64,000 bases of DNA from Gammaproteobacteria bacterium HGW-Gammaproteobacteria-2. GTDB taxonomy: Bacteria; Pseudomonadota; Gammaproteobacteria; Xanthomonadales; Xanthomonadaceae. The position numbers and the translations under genes were made by a program. Below, one piece after another: positions 10,211 through 18,763 of this stretch (position 1 is its first letter; each line of letters opens with the position of its first letter). The notes below the pieces were generated by a model. That model was not told the DNA's origin and ran no database searches. It was given only the letters and a program-made list of their open reading frames with translations. The stretch lies in contig PGZE01000004.1 in assembly GCA_002840015.1 (NCBI GenBank), positions 30,733 to 94,732 of the forward strand, written 5' to 3'.

Positions 10211-12054
10211 GCACAAACCCGTCGTATGTCCATTTTCGGCAAAACCAGGCTGACCTGCCATCGGCGCCGTGTTGGCGACCACTTGAGCGATCAGTGGCGC
10301 GCTGGGTGTTGAGCCATGGCGGCTCGCCACTGTTGGCGGAAGTAGCCGCCTGGGCGAGTTTTGCCGATGGCCAGGGTGACAGCGCCCTGCCTTTGCGCGG
10401 TGATGGCATAGGCAGGCACGGCATGCGTACGCTCACCGCAACTGAACTCGCGGCACTGACCTGCGAGCCTTTGCTCAGCGTCACTGGAGCATCTGATAGC
10501 GACGTAAACAATACCCCGTTTGTTCTCGATCAGGACGACTTTTATCTGCGCCGCAACTTCCGCAATGAAGTGGTTGTTGGAGACCATCTTCGGTTACGCC
10601 GGCATGGTCGGCCAACCGTAGCTGCACTGAGCACGACAGATATTGACGCCTTGTTTCAGCATGATCGCAGCGATGCCGCGCATGCGCAGCGCGAAGCCGT
10701 ACGCCAAGTGCTCGGCACCAGCCTGTTTGTGCTCAACGGCGGGCCGGGTACCGGCAAGACCACTACGGTGCTGCGGATGCTACTGGCTTTGTCGCGCGAG
10801 CATGCGGCGCTACATACCGGCGACTTGCCCGTCATTCAACTATGCGCGCCCACCGGCAAGGCGGCGCAGCGCTTGGCACAGGCGCTGCGCACAGGAGCAG
10901 ATGCGCTGCGTGGACACCCACAGCATCCATTACCGGACGCGTGGCTACCGTATCTGGAGTCCGCATTGAGCGCGCAAACCAGCACCGTGCATCGCCTGCT
11001 CGGCAGCCGTGGTGCCAGCAATGGCTTTGTCTGGCATGCGGACAACCCGCTCAATGCCGACATCGTGGTGCTTGATGAAGCATCGATGATCGATCTCGCC
11101 TTGCTGCGCGCGTTACTCGACGCCCTGCCGGCGCACGCGGTGCTGGTGCTGGTGGGTGATGCTGATCAATTGAGTTCGGTCGGTACTGGTTCGGTACTGC
11201 TCGACATCGCCAACGCCATCGCCCAGCAAGGCGGCGCAGGATTGGTTCGCTTGCAGCATTCGTTCCGTGCGCACCACACATTGCTGCCGATCAATGAAGC
11301 GGCGCGTGCCGGCGACACCGCCACACTGTTCAGCGCGCTTGAGCACGCCGGCGACGCCGCGCACTGGCTGCCACTCACCAGTGCAAGCATGCTGCGCCAG
11401 CAGCTCGCCCTTTGGGTGCAGGCGTTGTGCAGCACACTGCACAATGCTGGCGCATTTTCTGCCGTGCCGCGTGATGACCCGGCAATGGTACTGCGAGCAC
11501 TTGCGGCATTGCGCCAGCAGCAAGTGCTGTGTGCGCTGCGCGAGGGCGACTTCGGTGCTTACGCGGTGAACGACGCCATCGAGGAATCGCTGCGAAAAGC
11601 AAACGCGGAGTATGCCGATGCCGTCTGGTATCCCGGCCGCGCGGTGATGATCAGCCACAATGACAACAGCACCGGTTTGTTCAACGGCGATGTCGGCATC
11701 TGTCTGCGCGATGAAAGCGGCGGGATGCAGGTGTGGTTTGAGCGCCACTCGACACCAACTGCGCTGACCACCGATGCGGGCTTGCGCCTGGTCCGGCTAA
11801 ACCCCGGCAGCGTGCCGACGCATCGCGGCGCATTTGCGATGACCATCCACAAGAGCCAGGGCTCCGAGTACGAACAGGTTGCCGTGCTGCTGCCGCCGGA
11901 TGCCGATAATCCGATTCTTTCGCGGCAACTGCTGTACACCGGCATTTCCCGTGCGAAAACGCGCCTGCAGTTGTGGTCAACCGAGCCGGCATTGACGGCT
12001 GCGATGCGTCGCGACGCCGGGCGTCGTGGTGCATTGGCGCGTCGTATTCGCTAA
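10207..12054 (+). CDS. recD: Exodeoxyribonuclease V subunit alpha RecD
   Basis: 615-residue 5'-3' superfamily 1B helicase subunit of RecBCD, starting on ATGA overlap with recB. An N-terminal RecBCD-binding region is followed by Walker A LNGGPGTGKTTT (~175-186), CAPTGKAAQRL, Walker B VVLDEASMID (~286-295) and VGDADQLSSVGTG. The C-terminal UvrD-like motif is FAMTIHKSQGSEYEQV...LLYTGISRAK. Length and motif order match RecD of gammaproteobacteria. The gene ends the recCBD operon. A long non-coding stretch separates it from glnA. Confidence 0.96.
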   Translation: MSTNPSYVHFRQNQADLPSAPCWRPLERSVARWVLSHGGSPLLAEVAAWASFADGQGDSALPLRGDGIGRHGMRTLTATELAALTCEPLLSVTGASDSDVNNTPFVLDQDDFYLRRNFRNEVVVGDHLRLRRHGRPTVAALSTTDIDALFQHDRSDAAHAQREAVRQVLGTSLFVLNGGPGTGKTTTVLRMLLALSREHAALHTGDLPVIQLCAPTGKAAQRLAQALRTGADALRGHPQHPLPDAWLPYLESALSAQTSTVHRLLGSRGASNGFVWHADNPLNADIVVLDEASMIDLALLRALLDALPAHAVLVLVGDADQLSSVGTGSVLLDIANAIAQQGGAGLVRLQHSFRAHHTLLPINEAARAGDTATLFSALEHAGDAAHWLPLTSASMLRQQLALWVQALCSTLHNAGAFSAVPRDDPAMVLRALAALRQQQVLCALREGDFGAYAVNDAIEESLRKANAEYADAVWYPGRAVMISHNDNSTGLFNGDVGICLRDESGGMQVWFERHSTPTALTTDAGLRLVRLNPGSVPTHRGAFAMTIHKSQGSEYEQVAVLLPPDADNPILSRQLLYTGISRAKTRLQLWSTEPALTAAMRRDAGRRGALARRIR

Positions 12055-12081
12055 GGATGCTCTGAACAAGCTCTTTCTGAC

Positions 12082-12357
12082 GTCATTGCGAGCGCAGCGA
12101 AGCAATCCAGCGATGTTTTCATGGTGTTTTCTGGATTGTCCTAAAGGACTCCGATCCGCTATGGCCTGAAGGCCATGCGGAATCGTATGCCACGTCGCTT
12201 CGCCGCACAGGGACGTACATGTGCTGCGGGCGCATGGCGACGGCATGGATGCAGGACGACTGCATGGATGCAGGAGGTAGAGCCGCGTCTGGAACAGCGG
12301 CCGAGAGCAACGCAGGAGCCGTTGCCGGATGCGCAAGAGCGGCCGCTCCGCAATGAC
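12082..12357. repeat. Non-coding repeat segment bounded by GTCATTGCG inverted ends
   Basis: The gap between recD and glnA holds a GC-rich block bounded by GTCATTGCG (12082-12090) and its inverse CGCAATGAC (12349-12357). The left end continues as AGCGCAGCGAAGCAATCC, a sequence style seen as a dispersed intergenic repeat in many bacteria. Inside lie two direct copies of GCATGGATGCAGGA (12243-12256 and 12262-12275). No convincing gene is seen. It may be a decayed MITE-like insertion. The remaining bases up to 12398 show nothing recognisable. Confidence 0.5.
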
Positions 12358-12398
12358 ACCGTGATCAGACCATCCCTAACGCCATCACTCCGCTGCAT

Positions 12399-12445
12399 TG
12401 CATCATAATCGTGCAACTGTGCGATGGTTGCACCGTTTTGGTGCT
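12399..12445 (+). promoter_or_regulatory. Two NtrC-like enhancer dyads upstream of glnA
   Basis: Two 17-bp dyads fit the NtrC pattern TGCA(C)...GTGC(A): TGCATCATAATCGTGCA at 12399-12415 and TGCACCGTTTTGGTGCT at 12429-12445. Their centres are 30 bp apart, on the same helical face. They lie roughly 95-130 bp upstream of the predicted sigma-54 start site, the spacing typical of glnA control regions. The pattern was read by eye; NtrC itself is not encoded in the window. Confidence 0.75.
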
Positions 12446-12507
12446 ATCCGCCACTGCCTGTTTTATTTATCTATAAAATAATCAAATGGTTAAATGACAT
12501 TCTTGGT

Positions 12508-12523
12508 TGGCATGCCTATTGCT
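12508..12523 (+). promoter_or_regulatory. Sigma-54 (-24/-12) promoter of glnA
   Basis: TGGCATG-CCTA-TTGCT matches the sigma-54 consensus TGGCACG-N4-TTGCT with one mismatch. The invariant GG and GC are exactly 10 bases apart. The transcript would start near 12533, about 60 bases before the glnA ATG. With the two upstream NtrC-like dyads, it implies induction of glnA under nitrogen limitation. Confidence 0.75.
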
Positions 12524-12591
12524 TCAGGGTACCCGTCATTCGTCGGCAATCGCCGGCGTCGCGCCACTACACACCCCAATCAGGAATCCCC

Positions 12592-14001
12592 ATGTCGCTT
12601 GAAAACATCGAAAAGCTGGTCAAGGACCATAACGTCGAATTCGTCGATCTGCGCTTCACTGACGTGCGCGGTGTGCAGCATCACGTTACCTTCCCGGCCA
12701 GCATCGTCGAATCGGCGCTGTTCGAGGACGGCAAGATGTTCGACGGCAGCTCGATTTCCGGCTGGAAGGGCATCAACGAGTCGGACATGGTGCTGATGCC
12801 CGACCCGGCCACCGCGTTTCTCGACCCGTTCACCGCCGACCCGACCCTGGTGATGGTCTGCGACATCCTCGACCCGGCCACCATGCAGTCGTATTCGCGC
12901 GATCCGCGCGGCGTGGCGCGGCGTGCCGAGGCGTATCTCAAAGCCTCAGGTATCGCCGAGCAGGCGTTTTTTGGCCCCGAACCCGAGTTCTTCGTGTTCG
13001 ACTCGGTGCGCTGGAGCAACGAGATGGGCCACACCTTCTTCGAGGTCGATTCCGAGGAAGCGCACTGGAACTCGAAGAAAAAATATGAAGGCGGCAACTC
13101 CGGCTATCGTCCGGGCCTGAAGGGCGGTTACTTCCCGGTGGCGCCCACCGACTCGCTGCACGACTTGCGCGCCGAGATGTGCAAAATCCTCACCAGCCTC
13201 GGCATCGAGGTGGAAGTGCATCACCACGAAGTGGCCAATGCCGGCCAGTGCGAAATCGGCACCAAGTTCAACTCGCTCGTGTACAAGGCTGACGAGTTGC
13301 AAACCATGAAGTACGTGATCAAAAACGTGGCCTATCGCAACGGCAAGACCGCCACCTTCATGCCCAAGCCGCTGGTTGGCGACAACGGCAGCGGCATGCA
13401 CGTACACCAGAGCCTGGCCAAAGGCGGAGTGAATCTGTTCACCGGCGATGAATACGGCGGCCTGAGCCAGATGGCGCTGTGGTACATCGGCGGCGTGTTC
13501 AAGCACGCGCGCGCGATCAACGCCTTCACCAACTCCGGCACCAACAGCTACAAGCGCCTGGTGCCGGGCTTCGAAGCACCGGTGATGCTGGCCTACTCGG
13601 CACGCAACCGCTCGGCGAGCTGCCGCATCCCGTTCGTCACCAACCCCAAGGCGCGACGTATCGAAATGCGCTTCCCCGACCCGATCCAGTCGGGCTACCT
13701 CACCTTTACCGCACTGATGATGGCCGGCCTCGACGGCATCAAGAACAAGCTCGACCCCGGCGCGGCCATGGACAAGGACTTGTACGACCTGCCGCCGGAA
13801 GAAGCACGCGGCATCCCCACCGTCTGCCATTCGCTGGACCAGGCGCTGGAAGCACTGGATTCTGACCGCGAGTTCCTCAAGGCCGGCGGAGTGATGAACG
13901 ACGACTTTATCGACGGCTACATCGCCCTGAAGATGCAGGAAGTGACCCGCTTCCGCGCCGCCACCCATCCGCTGGAATATCAGATGTACTACGGCATCTG
14001 A
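12592..14001 (+). CDS. glnA: Type I glutamine synthetase
   Basis: 469-residue GSI that makes glutamine from glutamate, ammonia and ATP; a dodecameric cytosolic enzyme central to nitrogen assimilation. Seen: [18 protein letters not shown] near the N-terminus, [41 protein letters not shown], and NRSASCRIP. The adenylylation loop DLYDLPPEE carries the regulatory tyrosine at residue 398, so this is the GlnE-controlled GSI-beta type. The ATG chosen gives exactly the usual length and has an AGGAA ribosome site. In-frame upstream sequence is leader. Regulation by NtrC and sigma-54 is indicated by the sites before it, and a strong terminator follows. Confidence 0.97.
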   Translation: MSLENIEKLVKDHNVEFVDLRFTDVRGVQHHVTFPASIVESALFEDGKMFDGSSISGWKGINESDMVLMPDPATAFLDPFTADPTLVMVCDILDPATMQSYSRDPRGVARRAEAYLKASGIAEQAFFGPEPEFFVFDSVRWSNEMGHTFFEVDSEEAHWNSKKKYEGGNSGYRPGLKGGYFPVAPTDSLHDLRAEMCKILTSLGIEVEVHHHEVANAGQCEIGTKFNSLVYKADELQTMKYVIKNVAYRNGKTATFMPKPLVGDNGSGMHVHQSLAKGGVNLFTGDEYGGLSQMALWYIGGVFKHARAINAFTNSGTNSYKRLVPGFEAPVMLAYSARNRSASCRIPFVTNPKARRIEMRFPDPIQSGYLTFTALMMAGLDGIKNKLDPGAAMDKDLYDLPPEEARGIPTVCHSLDQALEALDSDREFLKAGGVMNDDFIDGYIALKMQEVTRFRAATHPLEYQMYYGI

Positions 14002-14005
14002 TCGC

Positions 14006-14045
14006 ACCGGCGCGGTTGCCGGGGGGGCGCCGCGCCGGTTGTTTC
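14006..14045 (+). terminator. Intrinsic terminator after glnA
   Basis: A perfect 10-bp stem ACCGGCGCGG / CCGCGCCGGT (14006-14015 and 14030-14039), with a 14-base loop containing a G7 run, lies 5 bases after the glnA stop. It is followed by TGTTTC. The T-run is short but the stem is very stable. Confidence 0.75.
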
Positions 14046-14188
14046 AACGTGACGAACGCGTCGCGATGGTCACTCGTCACGTTCGACACGTGGAGAGCCG
14101 CCAACTCGAAAGCTATGCTGACGTGATGAACGCACTTGGGCGCGGCGAAATAGCGACGTAGCGCGACCAACAATCGGCCGCTTTGCGA

Positions 14189-14485
14189 TCAGGCCGCTTG
14201 CAGTTCGCTGGACAGCTCAGGGTGCGCGATCAGCAGTCGCAGCAGACACAGCACCGCGCCGGGCGGCGCGAAGCGCCCTTGCTCCCAATCGCGCAGCGTC
14301 GCTACCGGCGTGCCTATGCGCGCGGCAAACTCCGTCTGGGACAGCCCCAGCCGTGTCCGCGCAGCGCGTACCATGATCTGCTCGGCCGTGGTGACGCGCC
14401 CATGCCGCCCCTGCGCATCGCGCAGTTCAGTCAGCGACTGGCCAGCGTCTGCTTCGATGACATTGGCAATCTTCTCGATATCCAT
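14189..14485 (-). CDS. XRE/HigA-type antitoxin with helix-turn-helix
   Basis: 98 residues. The C-terminal half is an XRE helix-turn-helix: LGLSQTEFAARIGTPVATLRDWEQGRFAPPG (residues ~46-76). An N-terminal segment likely binds the toxin. It follows the toxin gene by three bases, the toxin-first order typical of HigBA-like modules. Such antitoxins bind their own promoter, probably the interval just upstream of the toxin start. The pair sits at one edge of the accessory island beyond glnA. Confidence 0.8.
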   Translation of the reverse strand: MDIEKIANVIEADAGQSLTELRDAQGRHGRVTTAEQIMVRAARTRLGLSQTEFAARIGTPVATLRDWEQGRFAPPGAVLCLLRLLIAHPELSSELQAA

Positions 14486-14488
14486 AGG

Positions 14489-14794
14489 TTACATCGCCTT
14501 TTCGATGTCGCCGGGCCGTACGTCGGCGCGGTCGGCTTTGGCGTAAAGCATGACCCGTACCACCGTGCCGTCCTCGGCGAAGTTGAAGTAAATCACCCGC
14601 ACGCCACCACGCTTGCCATGGCCCGCACGGCTCCAGCGCACCTTGCGCGCCCCGTCGGCGCCGGGAATGACGTCACCGGCCTCGGGGTTGATCGCGATCC
14701 AGTCGATGAATTCGAGCCGCTCGTCTTCCGACCACGTTTTCTCCGCCTGCCGCTGGAATGTCGGGGTCTCGATCACGGTGCGCACGCCTGCCAT
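14489..14794 (-). CDS. RelE/HigB-like toxin of type II toxin-antitoxin module
   Basis: 101 residues: MAGVRTVIETPTFQRQAEKTWSEDERLEFIDWIA at the N-terminus, then GDVIPGADGARKVRWSRAGHGKRGGVRVIYF. This is the typical RelE/HigB2 fold sequence, with basic residues and the GxRKxRW...GxRVIYF core. Members cleave mRNA, usually on the ribosome. A longer reading frame extends upstream into the hlyD-like gene. The ATG at 14794 gives the family length. Translation with the antitoxin is coupled (3-base gap). Confidence 0.8.
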   Translation of the reverse strand: MAGVRTVIETPTFQRQAEKTWSEDERLEFIDWIAINPEAGDVIPGADGARKVRWSRAGHGKRGGVRVIYFNFAEDGTVVRVMLYAKADRADVRPGDIEKAM

Positions 14795-14850
14795 TATGCG
14801 GGATTTCCGTATAGCGTCAAGGGGCGATGATGCCTGACTTTTCGGCTTGG

Positions 14851-16110
14851 TCATCCACCCATGCCGCGCACCGAGTACAGTGGTTCCAGCACCCACTCGT
14901 ACAGTTTGCGTTGCTCACCGAGAATGTCGGCATCCACCAGCATGCCCGGACGCAGCGGCTCGGGTCTGCCGTAAGCAGTTATCGACTGCGCATCCAGCGC
15001 GACCAGCACCCGATACAACGGCTCGGTCGCTTGATTGTTGCCCGCCAAGGCTGCTACCTCGCTGGAACTCAGTGCGCTGCGCGAAATGCGTACCACCTTG
15101 CCGCGGTGATGTCCGAACTTCTGGTAGGGAAACGCCTGATAGCGCAGCAACACCGTGTCACCGGGCGCGATGAAGCCGATCGCTCGGCTCGGCACCAGCA
15201 ACTGTGCTTGCAAGGTGGCGCCAGCCGGGAGCAGGGTGAACAACGGTTGGCCCACTTGAACCGCCTGACCCAGAGTGATCGATCGATTGGCGATCAGACC
15301 GGCTGCGGGTGCCTTGATCAACAGTTCACTATTGGCATTGGCCTGCACGCGCTCCTGTTGCAGCACCGCCAGATCGCGGTCAGCGGCGGCGCCTTGCACC
15401 TCATGCTGTGCCGGCAACTCGCGCAGTGTCTGCTGCAGTTGCGCGATGCTCCGCCGCACGCTGCCAGCCTGCCGCTCCAGCGCCTGCTGGCTGCCGACCT
15501 GTTCCAACAACGCCTGTTGCTGCTGCTCAACCTGCATCTCGCTCATGAAACGCTTTTCCGACAGCTGCTGGTAGCGTTGCAGCAGCCCGCTGGCGATGCG
15601 TACCTGTTCCTTGCGCGTTGCCACCTCCGCCTCGATCTGCATCAGTTCGCGGCGTGCCGCCGCCAATTGATTTTTGACGCCCTCATTCTGCGCGGTGAAC
15701 AACTCGTCGCGCGACTGCCGTTCCTGCTCGATACTCTGTTGACGGTTGTCGTATTGTTCACCCATCGCCAGCATGGCATCGCCGCCCGACGCCAGCGAAC
15801 GCGGCACCGAGATCGTCAACAACGGCGCATCAAAGTCAATTCGCTCGCCTTCCTGCGGCATCAGCCGCGATACGACACCCGTGGTTGGCGCCATCACCGT
15901 GATCAGCCCGGCGCTAGGTACCAGTTGCCCACTCACCGTCGAGCGGCGGGTGTATTCGCCGAAAATCAGAAACAACAGCACTACTACAGCGGCCAATGCG
16001 CACGCCAACGCCAACAGCCACAAGCGCAACGGTTGCGCCAGCGAGATGCCTCCCAACCATTGATTGCCATGCGCGGCAAGCGCCTCTTTACGGAACAGGG
16101 ATTCGCTCAC
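14851..16110 (-). CDS. HlyD-family periplasmic adaptor of a peptide/bacteriocin exporter
   Basis: 419 residues: cytoplasmic N-terminus, one membrane helix (LWLLALACALAAVVVLLFLIFG, ~residues 30-51), a biotinyl-lipoyl-like segment (VMAPTTGVVSRLMPQEGERIDFDAPLLTIS), a long coiled-coil hairpin rich in Gln/Glu (~115-260), a second lipoyl half (LLIKAPAAGLIANRSITLGQAVQVGQPLFTLLPAG) and a beta-barrel C-terminus. This layout is the adaptor of type I secretion/CvaA-RaxA-type systems, which work with a C39-peptidase ABC exporter. The start is GTG. Immediately upstream is a broken ABC gene of exactly that type, so this adaptor has probably lost its partner. Confidence 0.88.
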   Translation of the reverse strand: MSESLFRKEALAAHGNQWLGGISLAQPLRLWLLALACALAAVVVLLFLIFGEYTRRSTVSGQLVPSAGLITVMAPTTGVVSRLMPQEGERIDFDAPLLTISVPRSLASGGDAMLAMGEQYDNRQQSIEQERQSRDELFTAQNEGVKNQLAAARRELMQIEAEVATRKEQVRIASGLLQRYQQLSEKRFMSEMQVEQQQQALLEQVGSQQALERQAGSVRRSIAQLQQTLRELPAQHEVQGAAADRDLAVLQQERVQANANSELLIKAPAAGLIANRSITLGQAVQVGQPLFTLLPAGATLQAQLLVPSRAIGFIAPGDTVLLRYQAFPYQKFGHHRGKVVRISRSALSSSEVAALAGNNQATEPLYRVLVALDAQSITAYGRPEPLRPGMLVDADILGEQRKLYEWVLEPLYSVRGMGG

Positions 16111-16113
16111 GGC

Positions 16114-16600
16114 TCAGCTCGCTGCCGGCGCGCTGGTACCCGCGCCCTGCACCGCGTGCAGATGTGCCGGTGCACTGTGCGCTGCCACCGCTGGTTCTTG
16201 ATTGGCGTTGGCTGTCGCCGCAGCCTGCGGCCGCAGCACCTGCACGATTCGTCCGGCGTGCATCACCAATACACGATCGGCCTAGGCAATGGTCTCGGGC
16301 CGGTGCGCCACGATGATCTTGGTCAGACGCAAACGGCGCACGGCGTCGTTCACCACTTTCTCGTTGGCCACGTCGAGATGGCTGGTGGCCTCGTCGAGAA
16401 ACAACACGCGCGGTTTGCGGTACAGCGCCCGTGCCAGGATCACGCGCTGCTTCTGGCCACCAGAGAGGCTGGTGCCCATGTCGCCGACAGGCTGTGATAG
16501 CCCATCGGCATTGCCGCGATTTCGTCGTGGATCGCGGCCACCCGCGCGTCTACCTCGAATACGTACTGCGGCGCCTGCCCACCACCCTCGATAAACACCT
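16114..16600 (-). pseudogene. Remnant of CvaB/RaxB-type peptide-exporter ABC ATPase
   Basis: Only the C-terminal end of a peptidase-containing ABC transporter remains. Readable pieces are [14 protein letters not shown] in one frame, then [15 protein letters not shown]...[11 protein letters not shown] in another frame (ABC signature and Walker B). An in-frame TAG follows (after [11 protein letters not shown], near 16282), then ADRVLVMHAGRIVQVL, with a stop just before hlyD. So there is a one-base frameshift between CTG and TCG near 16490, a nonsense codon, and loss of the peptidase, membrane and Walker A regions. The translation 5' of about 16600 matches nothing recognisable. It is dead as an exporter unless a full copy exists elsewhere. 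Confidence 0.85.
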
Positions 16601-16746
16601 CGACATCCTCTCCCGCATCGCTGGGCTCCGCACGTCACAACACCGCTGACAGTTAACCGCAGCCCTCAGCGTGCGGATAGATGGGGTCTGGGCGGACGGT
16701 TACTCTTCACTGCACCACGCTGTCCCGCACTTGGGTACGATTCGCT

Positions 16747-17262
16747 CTACTGTCCTACCGTATCCGGCAGAGGGATTGGATCCCCAGTAGATACTGTCCC
16801 CTGTTGCTCGCCTGTTGTGATTATGACTACTGTGCTTCCACCGCCACCGCCGCCGCCGCCACCGCCACCGCCACCGCCACCGCCACCGCCACCGCCACCA
16901 CCACCACCATCACCACCATCACTATTTACTACCTGATCGATAGCATCTGAATCACAGGGCTTATCCTCAGTTACAATTGTAGTTCCTGTCATCCCAAAAA
17001 GTGTCGGAGACCGATAAGTTACAGGACCCGTATAGTTATTTGCTCGCCAATTAGACGCCCCGAGAATTGAAGATGCTAAACTGTCAAGATTGATTAATGC
17101 GGCAGAACGAAATGGATTACTATATCCTTGTATTCTAGCCGCCGCGATATCAGCTAACGATACACTAACAATTATAGGTGGCATAGCAATTCTTGCGCAT
17201 GCGAGAGCCGCACCGACTATCACTGCAACTGTAATTACAGGTATCACACTAATCTTCTTCAT
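16747..17262 (-). CDS. Exported poly-glycine protein of unknown function
   Basis: 171 residues. The N-terminus MKKISVIPVITVAVIVGAALACA is a signal peptide or membrane anchor; the cysteine could be a weak lipobox. The middle (~30-105) has no recognised domain. It contains a segment ending in DKPCDSDAIDQVVNSDGGD, then 24 consecutive glycines, then a short tail STVVIITTGEQQGTV. Base composition outside the glycine tract is AT-rich, unlike its neighbours. It lies in the same direction as, and directly upstream of, the exporter remnant and hlyD-like gene, so it could once have been their cargo or an associated envelope protein. Whether it is expressed is unknown. Confidence 0.55.
   Translation of the reverse strand: MKKISVIPVITVAVIVGAALACARIAMPPIIVSVSLADIAAARIQGYSNPFRSAALINLDSLASSILGASNWRANNYTGPVTYRSPTLFGMTGTTIVTEDKPCDSDAIDQVVNSDGGDGGGGGGGGGGGGGGGGGGGGGGGGSTVVIITTGEQQGTVSTGDPIPLPDTVGQ
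16837..16908. repeat. Trinucleotide microsatellite encoding 24 glycines
   Basis: A pure run of GGN codons (plus-strand CCA/CCG-type triplets), mostly alternating GGT and GGC. Because the unit is three bases, slippage would change the glycine number without breaking the frame. Confidence 0.9.
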
Positions 17263-17403
17263 ACCTACCCTCCATTGTTAGTAACAACACTGTATTTTTG
17301 AAACATAACAATTGCCATAGTGGTTTTTAATTTTTCAGATATAAACAGAAGCTCGGTGCAATTTATTTATTATACTTTTGACTAGCTGAACCTTCTTAAC
17401 AAA

Positions 17404-18267
17404 CTATCCACCGTTATTGTCAGCTTCTAGTTGTTGTATTGGCCTAAGGTCTATCGTAGTCGCGTTGTTACCTTGTATTTGCTTCTGAACTTCAAGCAGC
17501 ATATTGAAGTAGTTTAATGCGCGAGCTTCAGCCTCGACTCGTTGTGAGCTATTAAGTCGCACCGGGAAAAACATCTCTCTACCCATTCCTAAAGTTAGAT
17601 TACCTCGCATTTCGGCTACTCTCGAAAATGCATATGCATCGATAGGGTTACTTGATTTTCCACCACTCGCCAAAGTCGATGACAGCATCTCAAGAGCGAA
17701 TGTATTCCCAAGCGCGGCAGAATATAGCAGAGCCGTTTCTGCGCTCTCATCCCCACGATTAAGTAATCTCGCATTTAACAATGTCTCCGCAACAACATCG
17801 CCACTAAGTGCCGCCTGTTCTAGTTGCGTGTCGCTTGCAACGTTGTATTCGCGCCATTGTTCTGCATTAGGGTATCCATGTCGATCAAGCCAAGCTTGCT
17901 CATCTTTTGATTTTGGATAAAATGGATCAGTCTCGAAATCTAGATTGTCCCTACTTTTTGGTATGTTAGAAAATGGATCTATTGCCGTTGTTTTTTTATC
18001 AATTCCGGCAAATTCATGTTTTTCTACGCTGACATTTTTTTTTACTGTAGATGAATGTAGTTCAGTAAGCTTTGTTGCTTTATTATCCACGAAGTAGTGA
18101 TTAATTTTTTCTTTTCTGATTAATTTATTGCCATAATTAATTTCTAAACTTTTATTTTTTTTTGCACTAGCACTAACTAAGTGGTAAGAAATAAACGCTG
18201 ATAATATAACTGCCAGCACAGCTACTGCCGCAATATTTTTTGTTATAATTTTTGAAAATTTAGTCAC
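17404..18267 (-). CDS. Membrane-anchored protein with Sel1-like helical repeats
   Basis: 287 residues. One N-terminal membrane helix (NIAAVAVLAVILSAFISYHLVS, ~residues 11-32) is followed by a Lys/Asn-rich linker. A C-terminal region from ~125 has helical repeats resembling Sel1/TPR: DTQLEQAALSGDVVAETLLNARLLNRGDESAETALLYSAALGNTFALEMLSSTLASGG. It is probably a periplasmic protein-interaction module. The DNA is markedly AT-rich with poly-A/T tracts, pointing to transfer. It is the first gene of a minus-strand run that continues with the poly-glycine protein and the exporter remnant. No specific function can be assigned. Confidence 0.65.
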   Translation of the reverse strand: MTKFSKIITKNIAAVAVLAVILSAFISYHLVSASAKKNKSLEINYGNKLIRKEKINHYFVDNKATKLTELHSSTVKKNVSVEKHEFAGIDKKTTAIDPFSNIPKSRDNLDFETDPFYPKSKDEQAWLDRHGYPNAEQWREYNVASDTQLEQAALSGDVVAETLLNARLLNRGDESAETALLYSAALGNTFALEMLSSTLASGGKSSNPIDAYAFSRVAEMRGNLTLGMGREMFFPVRLNSSQRVEAEARALNYFNMLLEVQKQIQGNNATTIDLRPIQQLEADNNGG

Positions 18268-18527
18268 ACTACCACCTTTAAATTAATTCTTGAAATTGAA
18301 ATTGGAGCAATTGACCATTTGGTTTTTGTGTGTGCCAACCCGCCTTATTACGCGCGACATTGGTGATATTGTCCCTATTCGGGTTTAATTGATATTATAG
18401 AGCGCGCATGACCGAACCCCTTTGTTGATTTGACCAGCCCATCGCTGGCAGACACATCACACAACGGCCTCACTTCGGCCGTCAAGCCCACCCCTCGCCG
18501 CGACGTTGTGTTTTGGCTGCACGCCGC

Positions 18528-18642
18528 GTGAGTATCACTCACATGGTCAAAACGTGGTGTTACGAAATCAACAAGATAGCAAGGCGTGTGAGCGCTATTC
18601 ACCAGTTTGCTGAATATCACTCAGCAGGTGAAATCCGCTCAC
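18528..18642. promoter_or_regulatory. Four 15-bp GTGAR-N5-YTCAC dyads (candidate operator array)
   Basis: Four similar dyads are seen: GTGAG-TATCA-CTCAC (18528-18542), GTGAG-CGCTA-TTCAC (18588-18602), CTGAA-TATCA-CTCAG (18610-18624) and GTGAA-ATCCG-CTCAC (18628-18642). Half-sites are 5 bp with a 5-bp spacer. The half-site resembles CRP (GTGA...TCAC), but the 7-base gap between GTGA and TCAC is one longer than CRP's. They may bind a regulator of the island, possibly the XRE protein encoded ~500 bp downstream, or serve as iteron-like sites. Confidence 0.55.
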
Positions 18643-18723
18643 TTGGGCGGCTTGGCGTGGTGGATTTTGCGCGGCTGCCGCTGTCAACGCCCCACACTCG
18701 CAGTCATGGTCGGCTTCACGCAC

Positions 18724-18763
18724 TGCCTGTGGTTCGCTCGCCGACGCGTGCGAACCACAGGCA
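18724..18763. repeat. Perfect 13-bp inverted repeat
   Basis: TGCCTGTGGTTCG (18724-18736) and CGAACCACAGGCA (18751-18763) flank a 14-base loop. No T-run follows, so it is not an obvious terminator. It could be an RNA hairpin or a protein-binding site. Confidence 0.7.

Noticed and set aside
18380..18412. A stretch resembling an inverted dif site (TTTAA...ATTATA...GCGCA), suggesting Xer-mediated phage integration
   Set aside because: Only scattered positions match the consensus, the arms are poor, and the locus lies near the replication origin rather than the terminus. No filamentous-phage structural genes are present.
18724..18763. Integron attC-like site
   Set aside because: It lacks the conserved attC core boxes and the extrahelical base pattern, and no integron integrase or cassette structure is present.
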